Part shown: positions 16,337-25,105 of the stretch, piece after piece
Layout: each line of letters starts with the position of its first letter
Position numbering within the stretch: the stretch's first letter is position 1
Assembly (NCBI RefSeq): GCF_036898465.1
Contig: NZ_JARUMJ010000001.1
Coordinates: 3,534,001 to 3,598,000, forward strand
Source: Streptomyces sp. B21-105
Lineage (GTDB): Bacteria; Actinomycetota; Actinomycetes; Streptomycetales; Streptomycetaceae
DNA: 64,000 bases
Reading direction: 5' to 3'
Notes under the pieces: model-generated
Told to the model about the DNA's origin: nothing
Seen by the model: the letters and a program-made list of their open reading frames with translations, nothing else
Databases searched by the model: none
Translations under genes and position numbers: made by a program

Positions 16337-17209
16337 TCAGTCTTCCCGGGGGACGCGGACCACGCCCTCCTGGATCACCGACACCGCGAGCCGGCCGTCC
16401 TGCGTGTAGATGCGGGCCTGGCCGAGGCCGCGGCCGCCGTGCGCGGACGGCGACTCCTGGTCGTACAGGAGCCATTCGTCGGCGCGGAACGGCCGGTGGA
16501 ACCACATCGCGTGGTCCAGGGAAGCCCCCACCACGTCTCCCACGGCCCAGCCGCCGCGCCCGTGCGCGAGCAGGACCGAGTCGAGCAGGGTCATGTCGGA
16601 GACGTAGGTGGCGAGGACGACGTGCAGCAGCGGGTCGTCCGCGAGCTTGCCGTTGGTGCGGAACCACACCTGGGAGTGCGGTTCGCGCGGCTCGCCGAAC
16701 TTGCCGTACGGCGGCTCTTCGACATAGCGCAGGTCGATGGCCTCGCGGGTCTCCAGGAACCGCTCGACGACCGCCGGCTCGAGGTGGTCGTAACCGCGCA
16801 GCCGCTCCTCGGAGGTGGGCAGAGTCACCGGGTCCGGCGAGGCCGGCATCGGCGCCTGGTGGTCGAGGCCCTCCTCGTACGCCTGGAAGGACGCCGACAG
16901 CGAGAAGATCGGCCGGCCGTGCTGGATGGCGACCACCCGGCGGGTGGTGAAGGAACGGCCGTCCCGGATGCGCTCGACGTCGTAGACGATGGGCGCGCCG
17001 GGGTCCCCCGCACGCAGGAAGTACGCGTGGAGGGAGTGGGCGGGCCGGTCCTGCGGGACCGTCCGCCCGGCGGCGACCAGCGCCTGGGCCGCCACCTGTC
17101 CGCCGAACACGCGCGGGACGACGGCGGACCGGGACCGGCCGCGGAAGATGTTCTCCTCGATCTGCTCCAGGTCGAGCAGATCGAGGAGATCCTGCAGTGC
17201 GTGGTTCAT
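16337..17209 (-). CDS. tesB: Acyl-CoA thioesterase II
   Basis: 290 aa, the usual size, made of two hotdog domains. Landmarks are RVFGGQVAAQALVAAGRTV (about 33-51), HSLHAYFLRAGDPGAPIVYDVERIRDGRSFTTRRV (58-95) and, in the second half, SDMTLLDSVLLAHG and SLDHAMWFHRPF with the Asp-Gln/His type active-site area. It hydrolyses acyl-CoA to free acid and CoA. It lies 63 bases downstream of the acyl-CoA dehydrogenase gene on the same strand, which suggests a shared transcript for acyl-CoA turnover. Confidence 0.92.
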   Translation of the reverse strand: MNHALQDLLDLLDLEQIEENIFRGRSRSAVVPRVFGGQVAAQALVAAGRTVPQDRPAHSLHAYFLRAGDPGAPIVYDVERIRDGRSFTTRRVVAIQHGRPIFSLSASFQAYEEGLDHQAPMPASPDPVTLPTSEERLRGYDHLEPAVVERFLETREAIDLRYVEEPPYGKFGEPREPHSQVWFRTNGKLADDPLLHVVLATYVSDMTLLDSVLLAHGRGGWAVGDVVGASLDHAMWFHRPFRADEWLLYDQESPSAHGGRGLGQARIYTQDGRLAVSVIQEGVVRVPRED

Positions 17210-17272
17210 GGCGTCCAGTTTGTACCGGGCAGTAGCTGCCGGACCGGCGGCGAGGCGTGGCGGGCCGGGGCC

Positions 17273-18439
17273 TTACAGGCCCATGTCCTTGGCGATGATC
17301 GACTTCATGATCTCGCTGGTGCCGCCGTAGATGCGGTTGACGCGGTTGTCCGCGTACAGGCGGGCGATCGGGTACTCGTTCATGAAGCCGTAGCCGCCGT
17401 GCAGCTGGAGGCAGCGGTCGATGACGCGGTGCGCGACCTCGGTGCAGAACAGCTTGGCGCTGGCGGCCTCGGCCGGCGTCAGCTCGCCCGCGTCCAGCGC
17501 CTCCGTGGCGCGGTCGGCGACGGCCTCGGCCGCGTCCACCTCGGCCTGGCAGGCGGCCAGCTCGAACTTGGTGTTCTGGAAGTGCGCGACCGGCTTGCCG
17601 AAGACGGTGCGCTCCTGCACGTACTGCTTGGCGAACCGGACGGCGGCCTTGGCCTGCGCGTACGCGCCGTAGGCGATGCCCCAGCGCTCGGAGGCGAGGT
17701 TGTGGCCGAGGTAGTAGAAGCCCTTGTTCTCCTCGCCGAGGAGGTTCTCGACGGGCACCTTGACGTCGACGAACGCCAGCTCGGCGGTGTCGGAGGTCTT
17801 CAGGCCCAGCTTGTCCAGCTTGCGGCCGATGGAGTAGCCCTCGGACTTGGTGTCCACCACGAGGAGGGATATGCCGTGCCGGCGGTCGTCGGCGCTGGGC
17901 GCGTCGGTCCGGGCGCAGACGATCATCTGGTCGGCGTGGACGCCACCGGTGATGAAGGTCTTGGAGCCGTTGAGGACGTAGTGCGTGCCGTCCTCGCTCA
18001 GCTTGGCGGTGGTCTTCATGCCCGCGAGGTCGGAGCCGGTGCCCGGCTCGGTCATCGCGATCGCCCACATCTCCTCGCCGGAGACGAACTTGGGCAGGTA
18101 GCGCTTCTTCTGCTCGTCGGTGGCGAGCAGCTTGATGTACGGCAGACCGAGCAGCACGTGCACGCCGGAACCGCCGAACGTGATGCCCGCGCGGGCCGTC
18201 TCCTCGTACAGGACGGCCTCGAACTTGTACGAGTCGATGCCGGCGCCGCCGTACTCCTCGTCCACGCGGATGCCGAAGACGCCCAGTTCGGCGAGCTTGT
18301 AGTAGAAGTCGCGCGGCGCCTGGCCGGCTGCGAACCACTCGTCGTAGACCGGGACGACCTCGGCCTCGATGAAGGCGCGGAGAGTCTCCCGGAACGCCTC
18401 GTGGTCCTCGTTGAACACCGTACGGCGCACCGCCGCCAC
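17273..18439 (-). CDS. Acyl-CoA dehydrogenase
   Basis: 388 aa, complete. The FAD-dependent fold is shown by WAIAMTEPGTGSDLAGM (about 126-142), LNGSKTFITGG (158-168) and the C-terminal QLHGGYGFMNEYPIARLYAD plus RIYGGTSEIMK motifs; the Glu of the GGTSE box near the end marks the usual flavin-contact region. It oxidises acyl-CoA to 2-enoyl-CoA with electron transfer flavoprotein as acceptor. Chain preference cannot be read. It is followed by tesB. Its upstream side borders the accessory segment that starts at about 18.44 kb. Confidence 0.92.
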   Translation of the reverse strand: MAAVRRTVFNEDHEAFRETLRAFIEAEVVPVYDEWFAAGQAPRDFYYKLAELGVFGIRVDEEYGGAGIDSYKFEAVLYEETARAGITFGGSGVHVLLGLPYIKLLATDEQKKRYLPKFVSGEEMWAIAMTEPGTGSDLAGMKTTAKLSEDGTHYVLNGSKTFITGGVHADQMIVCARTDAPSADDRRHGISLLVVDTKSEGYSIGRKLDKLGLKTSDTAELAFVDVKVPVENLLGEENKGFYYLGHNLASERWGIAYGAYAQAKAAVRFAKQYVQERTVFGKPVAHFQNTKFELAACQAEVDAAEAVADRATEALDAGELTPAEAASAKLFCTEVAHRVIDRCLQLHGGYGFMNEYPIARLYADNRVNRIYGGTSEIMKSIIAKDMGL

Positions 18440-18655
18440 CCTTCTGTGCGCCTAAGCCGGCGCCGCTCTCGCGTACCTGGTCGCTCGCCGTAGGGGTCCT
18501 CAATTGGTGGTTGCGGTCACCGACGGCTAAGCGCTCGCTCAGAAGTCACCGTACCGGCGGGTAGCGAAGGCCGTCCAGACCCTTCGGGAACCGACGCCCG
18601 TAACGCTCGTCACGTAGGCGCAGGCGGGCGGCCTACCTGCCGGCGCGGACTGTGA

Positions 18656-20368
18656 TCAAGCTTCAAGAGCTCTGTCGATCCGTTCCCTCTTCATCGCCTC
18701 GTCGCCTTCGCGGATCAGGGTTCCGAGGTCCAGGCTCCCCGAGGAGACCGCAGCAGCGGCGAAGCCCGATCCGAAGCGGTCCGAGAGGCTGAACCGGATC
18801 TCGTCGTTGAGCAAGGCTGTGAGAGCCAGGTCGGGTCGAGCGGCGTAGACCGCGTCGACGGCGGCCGCCGCGATACCGTTCGCCTTCTGCGCCAGATCCT
18901 CCCCGGCGAGACCGATGGTCACATTCTCGAAGTCCTCGGTCATACGGAGGTTGTGGGCCAAACGCCCCGCATTGTCGACGGCGAACGGCGAGCCCGTGAC
19001 CGGTATGAAGCTGGATATGGTCGCCGACTGGACGGCTTTCTCATGGATGAGGTAGTCCACCGTCCGCTGTTCCGCGAGGTCGGACGATCCGGGGAATCCG
19101 AAAAGGGTGTAGGTGTACACGTGAATCCCCGCTGTGGCGCAGTTTCCGAAGATGTCCGCATAGTGTCGATGCTGGTTGATCCTCTTCCCAAGCGCGACGA
19201 GCGCAGCCTCGTCCGCCGACTCCAGACCGAAATAGGCCTGGCGGCACCGGGCTCGTCCGAGGCGACCCACGAAGTCGGCGTCCCGGAATCGGCGCTCCGC
19301 GATCGCGTAGATCTCGAAGGCGATATGGTGCGGTTCGATGAGCGGGAGGAGTTCGTCGAGAAGGTCCGGGGGCATGGCCTCGTCGACGAACCGGAAGTGC
19401 TTGATTCCATGTGCGGTGGACAGCGCAGCGATGTCCTCCGCCACACTGTGAGCGGAACGCTGCCGGGCTAGCGGGTCCCAGGACTCATGGATTGTGCAGA
19501 AACTGCACTTTCCCCAGTAGCATTTCCGGCTCGCGAGGACCGGCAGCATGGGAGTGAGGCTGAGGTAGCTCCTCACCGGATAATCGGTGAAGTCCGCTCC
19601 GCCCGTCTGCTCGATCGGCGTGACACTGCGGCTGGTGAACGGGTGGAGGATGGCTCCACGGCCAGGCCTGGTGGTCGTCCGGGAGACGACGCGATCCTCG
19701 TCGATAGGCAACGGCTCGCCGTTGTCCAGTGATTGGAGCAGGGACAGCAGCGGTATGTCGCCTTCCCGAATGACCAAGTGGTCCCAGAACTCATCCAGTT
19801 CAGCGGCGATCACCGGATGTATTCGGGCTAGCAGGGAACCGCCCCAGATGATGCGGGAGGCGGCACCATGGACGCGTCGGATGCACCATGCGAGTCGGAA
19901 TGCGGGGAGGATCTGGTCCTCCACGCTGAGATTTATGCCGACTACTGGTCCGACCCCTCGCAGCAGTTCGGCGTAGAGAGAGTCGAAGGGCGTCCGGTCG
20001 GCCGTGGCGAACTGCCGAACGGACTCCGGCTCTCTGCGGTCGTACGGTGTACGCAGCCCTCGTAAGGAGATGGCATACCCCTCGTGCTGGTCGGCCCAGC
20101 GCGAAAAGGCCTCCTTCATCCAGGAGTCGAAACTCAGGGCCGACAGAACAGCCGGCGCGACCTCGTCCGCCCGGAAGTACCCCTCGCGGTACGATTCGAG
20201 ATCGACGGCCTGCCCGCCCCCCACAAGGCCGAAGAAAAATCTCTGATTGACATCGTGGCATGTGACGGTGTGTCCGGAGTTCCGCTCGACGTACCCCTTG
20301 AGCAGAGGAAGTGCGGAGTGCGGCATCGCGGGATCATGGGCGGGAGGGAAGACCAGGTCGATGTGCAT
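18656..20368 (-). CDS. Cobalamin-binding-type radical SAM enzyme
   Basis: 570 aa. The N-terminus (MHIDLVFPPAHDPAMPHSA) and the region to about 230, with GINLSVEDQILPAF and IIWGGSLLARI, fit a B12-binding-like Rossmann domain. The radical SAM core follows with a CX4CX2C cluster motif (RKCYWGKCSFCTIH, about 285-297), where family members bind the [4Fe-4S] cluster. Further landmarks are GIKHFRFVDEAM, YFGLESADEAALVALGKR and HVYTYTLFGFPGSS. Such enzymes methylate or rearrange unactivated carbon. It is the last gene of a five-gene operon, 27 bases after its neighbour. The substrate is unknown. A canonical DxHxxG cobalamin motif is not obvious, so B12 binding is an inference. Confidence 0.85.
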   Translation of the reverse strand: MHIDLVFPPAHDPAMPHSALPLLKGYVERNSGHTVTCHDVNQRFFFGLVGGGQAVDLESYREGYFRADEVAPAVLSALSFDSWMKEAFSRWADQHEGYAISLRGLRTPYDRREPESVRQFATADRTPFDSLYAELLRGVGPVVGINLSVEDQILPAFRLAWCIRRVHGAASRIIWGGSLLARIHPVIAAELDEFWDHLVIREGDIPLLSLLQSLDNGEPLPIDEDRVVSRTTTRPGRGAILHPFTSRSVTPIEQTGGADFTDYPVRSYLSLTPMLPVLASRKCYWGKCSFCTIHESWDPLARQRSAHSVAEDIAALSTAHGIKHFRFVDEAMPPDLLDELLPLIEPHHIAFEIYAIAERRFRDADFVGRLGRARCRQAYFGLESADEAALVALGKRINQHRHYADIFGNCATAGIHVYTYTLFGFPGSSDLAEQRTVDYLIHEKAVQSATISSFIPVTGSPFAVDNAGRLAHNLRMTEDFENVTIGLAGEDLAQKANGIAAAAVDAVYAARPDLALTALLNDEIRFSLSDRFGSGFAAAAVSSGSLDLGTLIREGDEAMKRERIDRALEA

Positions 20369-20395
20369 GGCATGTGCTCCCGGAAGCGTTCCAGT

Positions 20396-21319
20396 TCAGT
20401 GGTGAAGGGTGTACCTGCTCGTCGAATCCATGTGGCGCATGATGTCGACCTGTTCCACTACCTTCCGACCGAACTCACTCCGGCAGTTGGAGGTGATGTA
20501 AGCCCGGTTGAGAAGTTCGGTGGCTCCCGATCCGGGGTTCATGAAGAAGTTGATTCCCCAGTAGGCGTCGTCGTCCGCGATGATGCAGTGCATGACCGGG
20601 CCGACACGGGTCTCGAAGTACCGGAAGCGGTCCACCACCTCCGGTTGCAGAGTCCCCTCAGCCACTCGGTCACGGCAGATGTCGCTCAAGACGTCACGGT
20701 AGTGCTGTTGCTCGCGTCGCATCACGTCGGAACTGCCCAGGGTGAGCATCTTGGACATGCTCGTGTATGTCTCGTCGTTGGCGTCGCATGCGACCGCGAA
20801 GACCTCGACCACAAGGTGCGGGTGCTTCTTGAGCTGACGGAAGATCTCCTCCAACAAGCCGACATTGAGCACCCGCGAGTTGCGCCACGTAACGATGCAC
20901 AAGCGCCGTGTCACGCGTTTTACGGCGTCACTGGCGAAGGCGTCCGTCCAGTACCCGTCACGATAGAGCTGGGTACCCGTGAGGCTGGGGCCGTCGGTGG
21001 TTCCCGGTACGAGTATGCGAGTGGCCGCCTCGAGTTCCGCGCTGAGCTTCAGCAGGTCGGACTTGACCAGTTCTTGTTGTCGTGGTGTCGCGCTTCCGTC
21101 CAGTGTCTCGGCGTCGGCCGTGAGCGACGAGTTGAGATCTCGCAGCCGCAGAGCCTTGGAGACCAGTTCCCGTTCGTCCTTTCTGGCCGTACTGATCCGC
21201 TGGACGCGGAGCAGGATGACAACGGAGACGACGACACCTCCGATGCCGGCCAGGTTCGCGATGAGCCCGATCCAGTCATTGGCGGTATCGCTGACCGGAA
21301 GCGCTGTGAGCATCCTCAT
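20396..21319 (-). CDS. Membrane-anchored protein of unknown function
   Basis: 307 aa. One N-terminal transmembrane helix (about residues 16-38, WIGLIANLAGIGGVVVSVVI) is followed by a charged helical stretch with coiled-coil character (RKDERELVSKALRLRDLN to ELEAATRIL, about 45-105). After that comes a soluble alpha/beta domain with RRLCIVTWRNSRVLN, VVEVFAVACDANDE and YWGINFFMNPGSGATE. The fold is faintly like PLD/TIR-type sensor domains, but I see no HKD motif and do not recognise a family. The start overlaps the dehydrogenase stop (ATGA), so it is translated with the operon. It could tether the pathway to the membrane or sense its product; both are guesses. Confidence 0.75.
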   Translation of the reverse strand: MRMLTALPVSDTANDWIGLIANLAGIGGVVVSVVILLRVQRISTARKDERELVSKALRLRDLNSSLTADAETLDGSATPRQQELVKSDLLKLSAELEAATRILVPGTTDGPSLTGTQLYRDGYWTDAFASDAVKRVTRRLCIVTWRNSRVLNVGLLEEIFRQLKKHPHLVVEVFAVACDANDETYTSMSKMLTLGSSDVMRREQQHYRDVLSDICRDRVAEGTLQPEVVDRFRYFETRVGPVMHCIIADDDAYWGINFFMNPGSGATELLNRAYITSNCRSEFGRKVVEQVDIMRHMDSTSRYTLHH

Positions 21320-22227
21320 CCCTTCAGGTACGCCACGAGTCTGTCGATCAGTTCGTTGTCGAGGCGGTCATTGGACTCCACCGTCAGACCCGCCACGTGC
21401 GGTGTGACGATCACGTTGGGCCGTTTCACCAGTTCGGGTGCCGCGTGGTCGTAGTCACCGCCGTATGCCGCGAGACGCCCACTGTCAAGGGCCTGGAGGA
21501 TGGCCTGTTCCTCCACGACCTCGGCCCGTGACGTGTTGACGAGAATCGCACCTGGTCGCACGTCGGCAAGGGTGTCAGCATCGAGGAAGGCGCGGGTCCC
21601 TTCGGTCAGGGGCACGCTGACCGAGAGCAGATCACTCTCCTCGAGGACATTCCGCAGAGTGGCGAACCGCACGTTGCCCTCGGTTCCGGACTGCCTGCTA
21701 CGACTGGTGGCGACCACCCGCATTCCGATCGCGGACGCCAGCCTTCCCAGAGTTTTGCCAATGTTCCCGTAACCGATCAGTCCCAGGGTCTTGCCACTCA
21801 CCTCGAAGGGCAGCGACGGGAGTTCCGTACGCGGCCTTCCGTCGGAAGCAAGCTTGTCGCCCCACTTCAGATGCTTCGACAGAGCGAGGAGAAGCGTGAG
21901 GGCATGTTCAGCCACGGACTGAACGTTGGCTGTCGGGCAGCGTTCGACGTGGATACCCGCCTCGGCCAGTGCTGGCAGGTCCAGGTGGTCCGTGCCGACT
22001 GAGAGTGTGCCGACGACACTGGCGCGTACCGATCCCTGCCTCACCATGTCCCCGGTGATCCGCTCGCGTGCGCCGATGACCAGCAGGTCGTACTCGCCGA
22101 GGAGTAGTTGCAGCTGATCGTGATCGGGCCGGGCGGGCAGATAGTTCACCTCGTCCGCAATTCCCTTGACTCTCTCGGCGAAATACGGATTGTCCTTGAG
22201 ACTTTCGATCGCCACCGCTGCACGCAT
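21316..22227 (-). CDS. D-isomer-specific 2-hydroxyacid dehydrogenase
   Basis: 303 aa. The NAD-binding motif GLIGYGNIGKTLGRLA sits at about 149-164. The catalytic Arg is in LVNTSRAEVVEE (about 233) and the catalytic His in IVTPHVAGLT (about 283). The segment that normally reads DVFxxEP is here GGDYDHAAPE, a variant. The family reduces 2-keto acids to D-2-hydroxyacids or the reverse. It is the middle gene of the operon: 37 bases after the AstE-like gene, overlapping the next by ATGA. Substrate unknown. Confidence 0.88.
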   Translation of the reverse strand: MRAAVAIESLKDNPYFAERVKGIADEVNYLPARPDHDQLQLLLGEYDLLVIGARERITGDMVRQGSVRASVVGTLSVGTDHLDLPALAEAGIHVERCPTANVQSVAEHALTLLLALSKHLKWGDKLASDGRPRTELPSLPFEVSGKTLGLIGYGNIGKTLGRLASAIGMRVVATSRSRQSGTEGNVRFATLRNVLEESDLLSVSVPLTEGTRAFLDADTLADVRPGAILVNTSRAEVVEEQAILQALDSGRLAAYGGDYDHAAPELVKRPNVIVTPHVAGLTVESNDRLDNELIDRLVAYLKG

Positions 22228-22264
22228 GTGTTACTTCCTGTTGTTCGCTGTCTTTTCGACGGTT

Positions 22265-23182
22265 TCAGTGGAGGGAAATCGCTCTGCACGCCCAGTATCC
22301 AGCCTCCACGACGGTCGCCCTGCGAAAGCACACCGGGACACAGTCCGAGGGAGCGATCAGCGTTTCCGATTCGCCTTTCCTGCCTCGAACGGTCAGTATC
22401 GGCAACCCGGCCGACAGCGGTTCTCCCGGCCGGCAGTGAAGGACGACGGCTCCCGAGATGCGGGGAACCAGATCGGTCATGGTGCCCGAGAACTGCGGCG
22501 CTCCCTGGGCGTCAAGATCTTTCGACTGCGCGTCGATCTCTCGCATCAGCCGGTCCGACCAGTGGGACACCAGCGCGTCGGTCGGCAGTTCGTGGCTGGG
22601 GATCTCCAGGGTGACGGAGGTCCGCACGGCCCCGTCACCATGGGCACGCAGGCGCAGATGACATTCGTCGAAGGCTCCTGGTGTCGGGTCCCCGTACATG
22701 ACGTGCGGAATGTCGTCCAGTGTGACGAGGCGACGGTCAGCGGAGGTCGCGTAGAGGTGCGGCCAGCCGAACTCGGGGGTGTGGACGTCAATGATGACGT
22801 CGTAGGTGTCCGAGAGCCGCCAAAGAGTGGAGGCCAAGGACGCGTCGACGGCCCCGCCCTGCTGGCGGGGATCTGTGAACATGCGGTTCCAGTTGATGCC
22901 ACCGGCTGAGATGCGCCCCTGGCCGGTTGCCCCGGACGTGAGGTAACGACTCCAGCCGACAGGATTGGCGTTGGGGACCACGCGTACCTGGTTGGCAGGC
23001 GCGGCCGACCGTAGTCTGCGCACCAGTTCGTGCAGGACGAGCATGGCGGCGCTCTCATTGGCGTGCAGTTGTCCCTGGAGGTAGACGGAGCGCCCAAGCG
23101 CCGGATCCGGCGGCGTGAAGTCGTGCACGGGGATGTCCAGTTCACCCGCCAAAGCGAGTCCGTCGGCCGCCTGCGCGGTCAC
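22265..23182 (-). CDS. AstE/aspartoacylase-like zinc hydrolase
   Basis: 305 aa. Zinc-ligand signatures of the M14-like succinylglutamate desuccinylase/aspartoacylase family are visible: GQLHANES (HxxE, about 36-43), NPVGWSRYL, GGINWNRMF and IIDVHTPEFG with the third His ligand (about 133). TLEIPSHEL probably carries the catalytic Glu, and a C-terminal beta-rich domain has GAVVLHCRPGEPLSAG. The family removes acyl groups from amino acids; here it may cleave an N-acyl or peptide-like intermediate. The GTG start overlaps the PhyH gene stop (GTGA). Confidence 0.82.
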   Translation of the reverse strand: MTAQAADGLALAGELDIPVHDFTPPDPALGRSVYLQGQLHANESAAMLVLHELVRRLRSAAPANQVRVVPNANPVGWSRYLTSGATGQGRISAGGINWNRMFTDPRQQGGAVDASLASTLWRLSDTYDVIIDVHTPEFGWPHLYATSADRRLVTLDDIPHVMYGDPTPGAFDECHLRLRAHGDGAVRTSVTLEIPSHELPTDALVSHWSDRLMREIDAQSKDLDAQGAPQFSGTMTDLVPRISGAVVLHCRPGEPLSAGLPILTVRGRKGESETLIAPSDCVPVCFRRATVVEAGYWACRAISLH

Positions 23183-23982
23183 GTGTGCTGTCCTTCACGG
23201 ATCCAGTAGCTGGAGAGGATGATCCGGGGGGCGTGCACCAACGGGCGAATCCGGTGCAGGCCTCTGGCGTCGAAAAGGATCAGTGTTCCGGCCTTTCCGG
23301 TGACGGTGCGGGGCTCGGTGTGCAGCCGGGCACAGAGGGCCGCCTCTTCGTGCGGCCAGAGACAGCCGACATAGGCCGAGGCCTCATCATGGATGTATCC
23401 GTCCACACCGGCCTGAAAAACACGGGCGATGTCTCGGTCGTAGCGTCTCCGCCAGGTCCCGAAATGCGTTCCGGGAATGTAAGTGAAGGGGCCATTGGCC
23501 TCCGTCACATCGCAGAGGTACAGAAACGCCTTGTAGCGGGGACGCCAGGAGTCGATATGGAAGAAATGCTCGAAGGCTCCGGTGTGGCCTTCGACAATGC
23601 GGTACTGGACGGTCGATCGGTGCATGGCGACTCTGGGGCCGAGTACTGTTCGCATGGTGTCGGTGACGAGATCACACGCGAAAAAGGGACTCAGTTCCGG
23701 AATGGTCGCCGCGTCGGAATAGAAGCGGGTCAGTGTGCCCTCGGGGGAGAGTCTGCATTCCTCTACGGAGGGGACAGCCGCCCTCATGCGGTCGACCTGG
23801 GCCGCATCGAAGAACTCAGGCAACACGGCCAGTCCGTCCCGAAACAGAATGCTTGCGGGGCTGTCCGTGGTCGCCGCCGAGGAACGAAGCTGTGCGTACT
23901 CACGGTGCAGGGAACGGATCTGCCGCTCGTGTCTGATGCGGTGACTCAGCGAGGTACGTAAGGAGAGCCGGCCCGAACGCAT
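23179..23982 (-). CDS. Phytanoyl-CoA dioxygenase (PhyH) family Fe(II)/2-oxoglutarate oxygenase
   Basis: I place the start at ATG 23980-23982 because an AGGGGGA lies just upstream on the minus strand; the longer frame to 24159 adds sequence of no recognisable kind. The 267-aa protein has the iron-binding HxD in FEHFFHIDSWRPR (about 133-145), the distal His in ARGLHRIRPLVH and the Arg in APRIILSSYWI expected to hold 2-oxoglutarate. Members hydroxylate or otherwise oxidise small molecules and carrier-bound acids. It is the promoter-proximal gene of the operon, coupled by GTGA overlap to the AstE-like gene. Confidence 0.85.
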   Translation of the reverse strand: MRSGRLSLRTSLSHRIRHERQIRSLHREYAQLRSSAATTDSPASILFRDGLAVLPEFFDAAQVDRMRAAVPSVEECRLSPEGTLTRFYSDAATIPELSPFFACDLVTDTMRTVLGPRVAMHRSTVQYRIVEGHTGAFEHFFHIDSWRPRYKAFLYLCDVTEANGPFTYIPGTHFGTWRRRYDRDIARVFQAGVDGYIHDEASAYVGCLWPHEEAALCARLHTEPRTVTGKAGTLILFDARGLHRIRPLVHAPRIILSSYWIREGQHT

Positions 23983-24198
23983 GATGGTCCCCCCTGAAGA
24001 GCAGGGCCCCATGAGGCCACGCCGACCTGACCGCTCGCGCGTGCAGTTTAGCGGCGCTGGACCGGGCTCGGAAGCAGGTGCGCAGGCAGTCGGCGTCTTG
24101 GCGCGATCGCGCTGCGTCTGGTTCCGCTCCGGCGGACCAAGTGACCTCGCCGGAACCAATGGCGAGTGATGAAGCGCCCAACTGCCACCGCCTGGTAG

Positions 24199-24783
24199 TC
24201 ACTGACGGTCGCCTGCAGCGGGTGGGCACCCGTAGGCGCGAGCGCCCTCACGCGGCAGCACCGCCCACATCCTGGTGCCGGTGCTCGGCTCGCAGTTCCC
24301 GCCGATTCCCCACTCCCCGTCACAGGCTCGCACCACCTGGTCCAACACCTGGAGCGTCACGCCTCGGTGCATCTCGCAGGCGGCCTCCAGATAAACGTTG
24401 GCGTGCCGCGGATGGTCGTCGTAGAGCGTGATACGCATCGCTCCGTCCCGGTAGCGAAGCGACACGTACACCTGAGCGGACGGTGAGAACCGGCAGGCGC
24501 AGGCGGTCAGTTCGCTCACCACCTGCACGGCCGCGGCCGTCAGTTCCGTCAGGCCGTGCGCGCGCAAGATCGTGCGCGTGGCGGCACGGGCGATTCCGGG
24601 GCTCTGCGAAGCGGCGGGAAGGGTGAGGCTGCAGGACAGAGACTCGGGGAGGGGAGGATTGAAGGGGAGTTCGGTGGGGGCGAGGGTCGGGGACAGGCAG
24701 AACCCCGAGAACGTGGGCGAGGGGCCCGCGGTGAAATTGCACCGAGGGGCGGGAGAGGGGCCGGACGCGGCTTCTGACTGCAC
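24199..24783 (-). CDS. HATPase anti-sigma-like protein of a WhiJ-type locus
   Basis: 194 aa from GTG 24783. After a Pro/Ser-rich N-terminus (~60 residues) comes a GHKL ATPase domain: AAAVQVVSELTACACRFSP (N-box position; the usual Asn of ELxxNA is replaced, reading ELTACA), RITLYDDHPRH (G1 region, with the usual D.G altered) and GIGGNCEPSTGTRMWAVLP. Such RsbW/SpoIIAB-like proteins sit beside DUF5753 and DUF397 genes in many Streptomyces loci. It is divergent from the DUF5753 gene. The altered N-box suggests weakened nucleotide binding. Confidence 0.82.
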   Translation of the reverse strand: MQSEAASGPSPAPRCNFTAGPSPTFSGFCLSPTLAPTELPFNPPLPESLSCSLTLPAASQSPGIARAATRTILRAHGLTELTAAAVQVVSELTACACRFSPSAQVYVSLRYRDGAMRITLYDDHPRHANVYLEAACEMHRGVTLQVLDQVVRACDGEWGIGGNCEPSTGTRMWAVLPREGARAYGCPPAAGDRQ

Positions 24784-25105
24784 GGCAACTCCTGTGTCGT
24801 GTCGTGATACAGGGATCGAGCGGGCGTGAAGTCATGCCGCCCGGACAGCTCGATCGCCGCCAAGGCCCGTGCCGGTGGCTTGTCTCCCTGACGCGGGCCC
24901 ACCCCTCCCAGGGGAGGAGAAAGCGGGCAGGCACGCGTGATGCGCTTCCGGAGGGTCGTAACGGATTGGCGATCGATCCATCACCGACTATAGAGATCGA
25001 AGAGTCACATTGTCCATGCGATTGGAGATAATTACCCCCCCTTATTGGTGGACGAGTGAGTTCCCTACCGGCAGACTTGGGCACCACCGCGCATGAAGGG
25101 GCAGC
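24784..25105. promoter_or_regulatory. Divergent intergenic region of the WhiJ-type locus
   Basis: About 320 bases between divergent start codons, with no gene. The stretch 24960-25045 is AT-rich for this genome (GATTGGCGATCGATCC, then TATAGAGATCG and ATAATTACCCCC), the likely promoter zone for the DUF5753 gene. No perfect operator palindrome found. Confidence 0.45.

Noticed and set aside
20396..21319. Idea that the membrane protein is a CBASS or TIR effector
   Set aside because: No nucleotidyltransferase, no TIR catalytic Glu pattern and no partner genes of defence systems are present.
18656..23982. Idea that the enzyme operon is a RiPP cluster
   Set aside because: I found no small precursor-like frame with a ribosome-binding site in or next to the operon, and no leader-binding domain or peptidase of the RiPP type; left as an open question rather than a call.
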